Shown: positions 5,883-9,073 of the stretch, piece after piece
Numbering within the stretch: the first letter of the stretch is position 1
How the letters are laid out: the number at the start of each line of letters is the position of its first letter
From: Bacilli bacterium
GTDB lineage: Bacteria; Bacillota_I; Bacilli_A; RF39; UBA660
Assembly (NCBI GenBank): GCA_900751815.1
Contig: CAADST010000149.1
Span: 1 to 9,073 of the forward strand
Direction of reading: 5' to 3'
DNA: 9,073 nucleotides
Translations under genes and position numbers: made by a program
Notes under the pieces: generated by a model
Databases searched by the model: none
The model's input: the letters and a program-made list of their open reading frames with translations, nothing else
What the model was told of the DNA's origin: nothing

Positions 5883-6783
5883 TGTACTTAAAAGTGAATT
5901 AATTGAATCACTCAATATAAAAGAAGATGGTATTTATGTTGATGCCACCCTAGGCTATGCGGGAGATAGTAAAGAAATTTTAAAAAGAATAAAAAAGGGT
6001 TGCCTGGTATGTTTTGATCAAGATAAGGAAGCTTGTGAGTATTCTCATAAAGTCTTAAAAGATATCGGGGCTAATTATAAGATATTTAATACTAACTTTG
6101 TAAATATGGTAGAGTGTTTAGAAAGTATAGGTATTGAATATGTTGATGGTATAATCTTTGATTTAGGTTTTTCATCACCCCAAATAGATAATGCTAAAAG
6201 AGGATTTTCCTTTATGCAAGATGGACCACTAGATATGAGAATGTCTAGCACAGGAACTAGCGCTAAAGAGATTATTGATACCTTTAGCATTGAAGATTTA
6301 AGTAAAATTTTCTTCGAATATGGGGAAGAAAAAATGAGTAGGGTTATAGCTAAAAAAGTAAATAGTAATAAAAATAGTATTAATACTACATTAGATTTAG
6401 TTGCAGCTATTAAAGATGCTGTTGGAGCTAATTACTTTTATAAGCATCATCCTGAAAGAAAAATATTTCAAGCTTTAAGAATTGCAGTAAATAATGAACT
6501 TAAGGTTTTAGAAGATATTCTTCCTAAATCTATTAAATTACTTAAAAAAGGTGGTAGACTTGCCGTTATAACATTTCATTCTAAAGAAGATCGAATAGTA
6601 AAACAAATATTTAAAAAATATAGTGAAGTAGATGAAATGTTAAGAGGGGAAAGAAATATACCAGATGAGTATAAGCCTCTAATTAAACTGGTAAATAAAA
6701 AACCGATTATACCAAGTAAAAAAGAACTAGCGGAAAACTCAAGAAGTGCTAGTGCAAAATTAAGAATAATAGAAAGGATATGA
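5872..6783 (+). CDS. rsmH: 16S rRNA (cytosine(1402)-N4)-methyltransferase RsmH
   Basis: 303 aa (304 if ATG 5869 is used), normal for the family. It transfers a methyl group from S-adenosylmethionine to N4 of C1402 in the ribosomal decoding centre, and was formerly called MraW. Motifs in order: SAM-binding loop DATLGYAGDS, FDQD acidic motif, DGIIFDLGFSSPQID, RGFSFMQDGPLDMRM, YGEEKMSRVIAKK, IFQALRIAVNNEL, GGRLAVITFHSKEDRIVK, and the C-terminal KPIIPSKKEL...NSRSASAKLRIIER. One oddity is that the SAM loop reads GYAGDS where relatives have G-x-G/A-G-H-S, so the usual His is Asp. It overlaps mraZ by 11 nt and ends with TGA directly followed by in-frame TAG. ftsL begins 4 nt later. Confidence 0.96.
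   Translation: MHYSVLKSELIESLNIKEDGIYVDATLGYAGDSKEILKRIKKGCLVCFDQDKEACEYSHKVLKDIGANYKIFNTNFVNMVECLESIGIEYVDGIIFDLGFSSPQIDNAKRGFSFMQDGPLDMRMSSTGTSAKEIIDTFSIEDLSKIFFEYGEEKMSRVIAKKVNSNKNSINTTLDLVAAIKDAVGANYFYKHHPERKIFQALRIAVNNELKVLEDILPKSIKLLKKGGRLAVITFHSKEDRIVKQIFKKYSEVDEMLRGERNIPDEYKPLIKLVNKKPIIPSKKELAENSRSASAKLRIIERI
6773..6778 (+). promoter_or_regulatory. Ribosome binding site of ftsL
   Basis: AAAGGA at the end of rsmH lies 9 nt before the GTG at 6788. A second, stronger site, AAAGGAG (6821-6827), lies 8 nt before the in-frame ATG at 6836. See the ftsL entry for the choice of start. Confidence 0.5.
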
Positions 6784-6787
6784 TAGT

Positions 6788-7090
6788 GTGTCTAAAAATA
6801 AGAAAAAATTAAAATTACTTAAAGGAGAAAAATTTATGTATGGTTTGCTTGTAGCATTACTACTAGCTATACCAATGTTTAATGTTTATACAAGTTCACT
6901 TTTAAGTGAAACCAATAATGAATTAGAAAAATTAAAAAGTAATATAGAAGATCAAGAACTAACTAATCAAAGCCTATCTATGCAAATAGATGAACTTGCT
7001 AGTTTGGAAAATATTCAAAAAATAGCTGAAGAATATGGACTTTCTTATATAAATGATAATATTAAGATAGTTTCAAGTGAAGGAGAATAA
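6788..7090 (+). CDS. ftsL: Cell division protein FtsL
   Basis: 100-aa bitopic membrane protein of the divisome, which partners DivIC/FtsB and controls the septal PBP. Residues 1-15 are Lys-rich and cytoplasmic, about 17-35 form a transmembrane helix (YGLLVALLLAIPMF), and about 38-75 form a heptad-like coiled coil (ETNNELEKLKSNIEDQE). The tail LENIQKIAEEYGLSY matches the family's I-x-x-I-A-x-x-x-G-L signature. Size and position between rsmH and the PBP support the call; sequence identity in this family is always low. The GTG start is preferred because KLLKGEKFMYGLL resembles the conserved E-K-x-x-Y before the helix. The internal ATG at 6836 has a good ribosome binding site but would remove nearly all the cytoplasmic segment. 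The gap to the PBP gene is 1 nt. Confidence 0.88.
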   Translation: MSKNKKKLKLLKGEKFMYGLLVALLLAIPMFNVYTSSLLSETNNELEKLKSNIEDQELTNQSLSMQIDELASLENIQKIAEEYGLSYINDNIKIVSSEGE

Positions 7091-7091
7091 G

Positions 7092-9073
7092 ATGAAGAAA
7101 AAAGCAACTGTTAAAATTTCTAAATTCGTTATGTTAATTGTTGCTTTTTTATTTGTAGCAGCAATTGTTAAACTTTCTTATGTTGTGTTAAGTGATGAAG
7201 TAGATGGTATAAATCTAGAATCTTTAGCTTCATCAATTACCACAGTAGAAAGAACACTCTATGCTAGTCGTGGAGAAATATTTGATGTTAATGGTGAGAA
7301 ACTTGCAACAACAGTTAACTCTTATAATGTGATTGCCTATCTTGATGAATCAAGAACAACTGATCCTGATAATCCAAGGCATGTAGTAGATAAAGAGGCG
7401 ACAGCTGAAGCTTTAGCACCACTTCTAGGTATGAGTGAAGAGAGAATATTAGAACTTTTAAATAAAGATTTATATCAAACCCAATTAGGACCTGGAGGTA
7501 ATGATATAACAGAAGTTTTAAAAAATGCTATTGAATCTTTAGAACTTCCCGGAATTGATTTTGAAAGTAATTCAAAGAAACGATATTATCGCAATTCTTC
7601 ATTTGCTTCTTACATAATTGGTTATGCTAAGAAAAATGAAGAAGGCAAATTAGTTGGTGAACTTGGTATTGAAGGATATTTTGATGATGAGTTATCTGGA
7701 ACGGACGGTTATACTAAGTATTTAAAATATACATCAAGTAATTATCAAATACCTAATACACCAGAAGAAACTCTTGAAGCTGTTGATGGTTCAGATATTT
7801 ATTTGACAATTGATTTTGATATTCAAAAGCTTGCCGAAAATGCTGTTAGTACTATGGCTAGCGATTATAACACTGAATGGGCAATATTTACAGTTATGGA
7901 TGCTCATACCGGAGCAATAGTGGCATCAGCGACAAATCCTAATTTTGATCCTAATGATACTAATACTATAACTAGTTATATGAATCCTCTGGTAAGTTAC
8001 CAGTATGAACCAGGTTCTGTTATGAAAATATTTTCTTTTGCAGCAGCAATTGAAGAAGGTTTATATAATGGTGATGAAACCTATATGTCTGGATCTATTC
8101 AGGTTGATAGTGAAACTATAGTAAATGATGCCGAACGCGGTGGTTGGGGTGAAATTACATTTGATTTAGGTTTTGCTAATTCCTCAAATGTTGCAGCAAC
8201 AATACTCGCCTTTAGAATGCTTGATGAAGCTGAAAAAAAATTACCAGATTACTATGATGAATTAGGTTTTGGTAAAAAAACCAGCATTGAACTAGCCAAT
8301 GAAGCTATCGGGGATATGGGAATAGTATATAGATCCGAATTATCTAATGCATCATTCGGTCAAGGTATAAGTGTAACCCCAATTCAAATGTTACAAGCAT
8401 TATCTAGTATGACTAATGATGGCAATATAATAAAACCATATATAGTAGATAAAATAGTAGATAGTGAAGGTAACACAACTTATGAAGGAAAAAGAGAAGT
8501 TGTAAATAATGTATATAGTACATCAACTGTTGAAGAAATGTATGAACTTATGCATAAAGTAATAACTGAAGGAACAGGTAAACCATATGGTAAATCTTCA
8601 GTAAGCTTAATGGGAAAAACTGGTACAGCCCAAATTGCCTCATCAAGTGGTGGTTATATGACTGGTGAATATGATACTATTCGTTCTTTTGCGGGATTCT
8701 TTCCAAGTGAAGATCCTGAATATATAGTTTATGTAGCTGCTAGACATTTCGAAGGCAATTCTGTTAGATTTGCCGATGTTATAACAACTACTATTGATGA
8801 AATAGCTAAATATGCTAAATTAACTCAAGAATCAAGTGAAAACGATTTAAGTAAAGTTTATAATATTGACAATTACTTAAGTAAAGATATAAATAATATT
8901 ACTAGTATGTTAGAAAATACACCAATTAATTTAGTAGTAATTGGTAACGGAAAATATATCATTAATCAATATCCTTTAAAAGGAGGAATTGTATTAGAAA
9001 ATGGTAAATTATTTTTAGTAACTAATAGTAATGAAATAACTATGCCAGATATGAGTGGCTGGGGGCTAAATGA
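7092..9073 (+). CDS. pbpB: Class B penicillin-binding protein with PASTA repeats, 3'-truncated (septal transpeptidase)
   Basis: 660 full codons are visible; the frame is still open at the right edge. It is a membrane-anchored D,D-transpeptidase that cross-links septal peptidoglycan with FtsW and FtsL/DivIC, and a beta-lactam target. Residues about 12-33 are the membrane anchor. The pedestal motif RGEIFDVNGEKLATT follows (usually D-R-N-G), with IGYAKKNEEG and LGIEGYFDDELSG later in the dimerisation module. All three catalytic motifs are present: S309-VM-K312 in EPGSVMKIF, S364-S-N366 in NSSNVAA and K509-T-G in MGKTGTAQ. The C-terminus has one PASTA repeat (about 590-645; VIGNGKYIINQYPLKGG) and the start of a second (MPDMSGW from 651). 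AAGGAG (7080-7085) lies 6 nt before the ATG. Position in dcw favours the FtsI/PBP2B role. A SpoVD-like sporulation paralogue is possible but less likely as the first PBP after ftsL. Confidence 0.93.
   Translation, partial: MKKKATVKISKFVMLIVAFLFVAAIVKLSYVVLSDEVDGINLESLASSITTVERTLYASRGEIFDVNGEKLATTVNSYNVIAYLDESRTTDPDNPRHVVDKEATAEALAPLLGMSEERILELLNKDLYQTQLGPGGNDITEVLKNAIESLELPGIDFESNSKKRYYRNSSFASYIIGYAKKNEEGKLVGELGIEGYFDDELSGTDGYTKYLKYTSSNYQIPNTPEETLEAVDGSDIYLTIDFDIQKLAENAVSTMASDYNTEWAIFTVMDAHTGAIVASATNPNFDPNDTNTITSYMNPLVSYQYEPGSVMKIFSFAAAIEEGLYNGDETYMSGSIQVDSETIVNDAERGGWGEITFDLGFANSSNVAATILAFRMLDEAEKKLPDYYDELGFGKKTSIELANEAIGDMGIVYRSELSNASFGQGISVTPIQMLQALSSMTNDGNIIKPYIVDKIVDSEGNTTYEGKREVVNNVYSTSTVEEMYELMHKVITEGTGKPYGKSSVSLMGKTGTAQIASSSGGYMTGEYDTIRSFAGFFPSEDPEYIVYVAARHFEGNSVRFADVITTTIDEIAKYAKLTQESSENDLSKVYNIDNYLSKDINNITSMLENTPINLVVIGNGKYIINQYPLKGGIVLENGKLFLVTNSNEITMPDMSGWGLN

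Noticed and set aside
6075..6290. Reverse-strand open frame of 71 codons
   Set aside because: It is antisense to the conserved core of rsmH and has no independent support.
1..9073. Mobile element, prophage or defence system
   Set aside because: No transposase, integrase, terminal inverted repeats, tRNA, nuclease or toxin-antitoxin genes are seen. The genes are surface proteins and a conserved housekeeping operon.

Overview
The window is AT-rich DNA from a low-GC Gram-positive-type bacterium. It looks like an uncultured gut Bacilli/Mollicutes-like Firmicute. Three things point there: the Firmicute-style dcw order mraZ-rsmH-ftsL-PBP, AAGGAG-type ribosome binding sites, and large Asn/Thr/Ser-rich secreted fibronectin-III proteins with a camelysin/TasA-like leader. 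Every tryptophan seen is encoded by TGG and no gene is interrupted by TGA, so the standard bacterial code applies rather than the Mycoplasma code. The species cannot be named from this sequence alone. All genes are on the + strand.

Left part (1-5328): two tandem paralogous surface or secreted proteins. The first is cut by the left edge and is open from base 2 to its stop at 2422; the ATG at 158 is internal. The second (2473-5328) is complete. It has a Lys-rich N-terminus, a hydrophobic segment ending in GGATYAYF, a TasA/camelysin-like beta-rich region, five Fn3-like repeats (A-E) and a C-terminal domain of about 270 residues with a Cx7C pair. Their domains align one-to-one in order, so the whole gene was duplicated after the repeats had formed. 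Only about 50 bp without a terminator separates them, so they are probably co-transcribed.

Junction (5329-5444): a compact control region. An AT-rich intrinsic terminator closes the adhesin unit, and its 3' arm overlaps the -35 of a predicted mraZ promoter. Just downstream of the -10 lie GTGG repeats at exact 10-bp spacing, the expected operator of the MraZ repressor.

Right part (5445-9073): the start of the division and cell-wall cluster. It encodes MraZ (regulator), RsmH (16S rRNA m4C1402 methyltransferase), FtsL (divisome membrane protein) and a class B penicillin-binding protein with PASTA repeats, cut by the right edge. These genes overlap or are 1-4 nt apart and form one operon. FtsL and the PBP act together in septal peptidoglycan synthesis. 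The adhesin pair and the dcw operon appear to be neighbours, not a functional unit.
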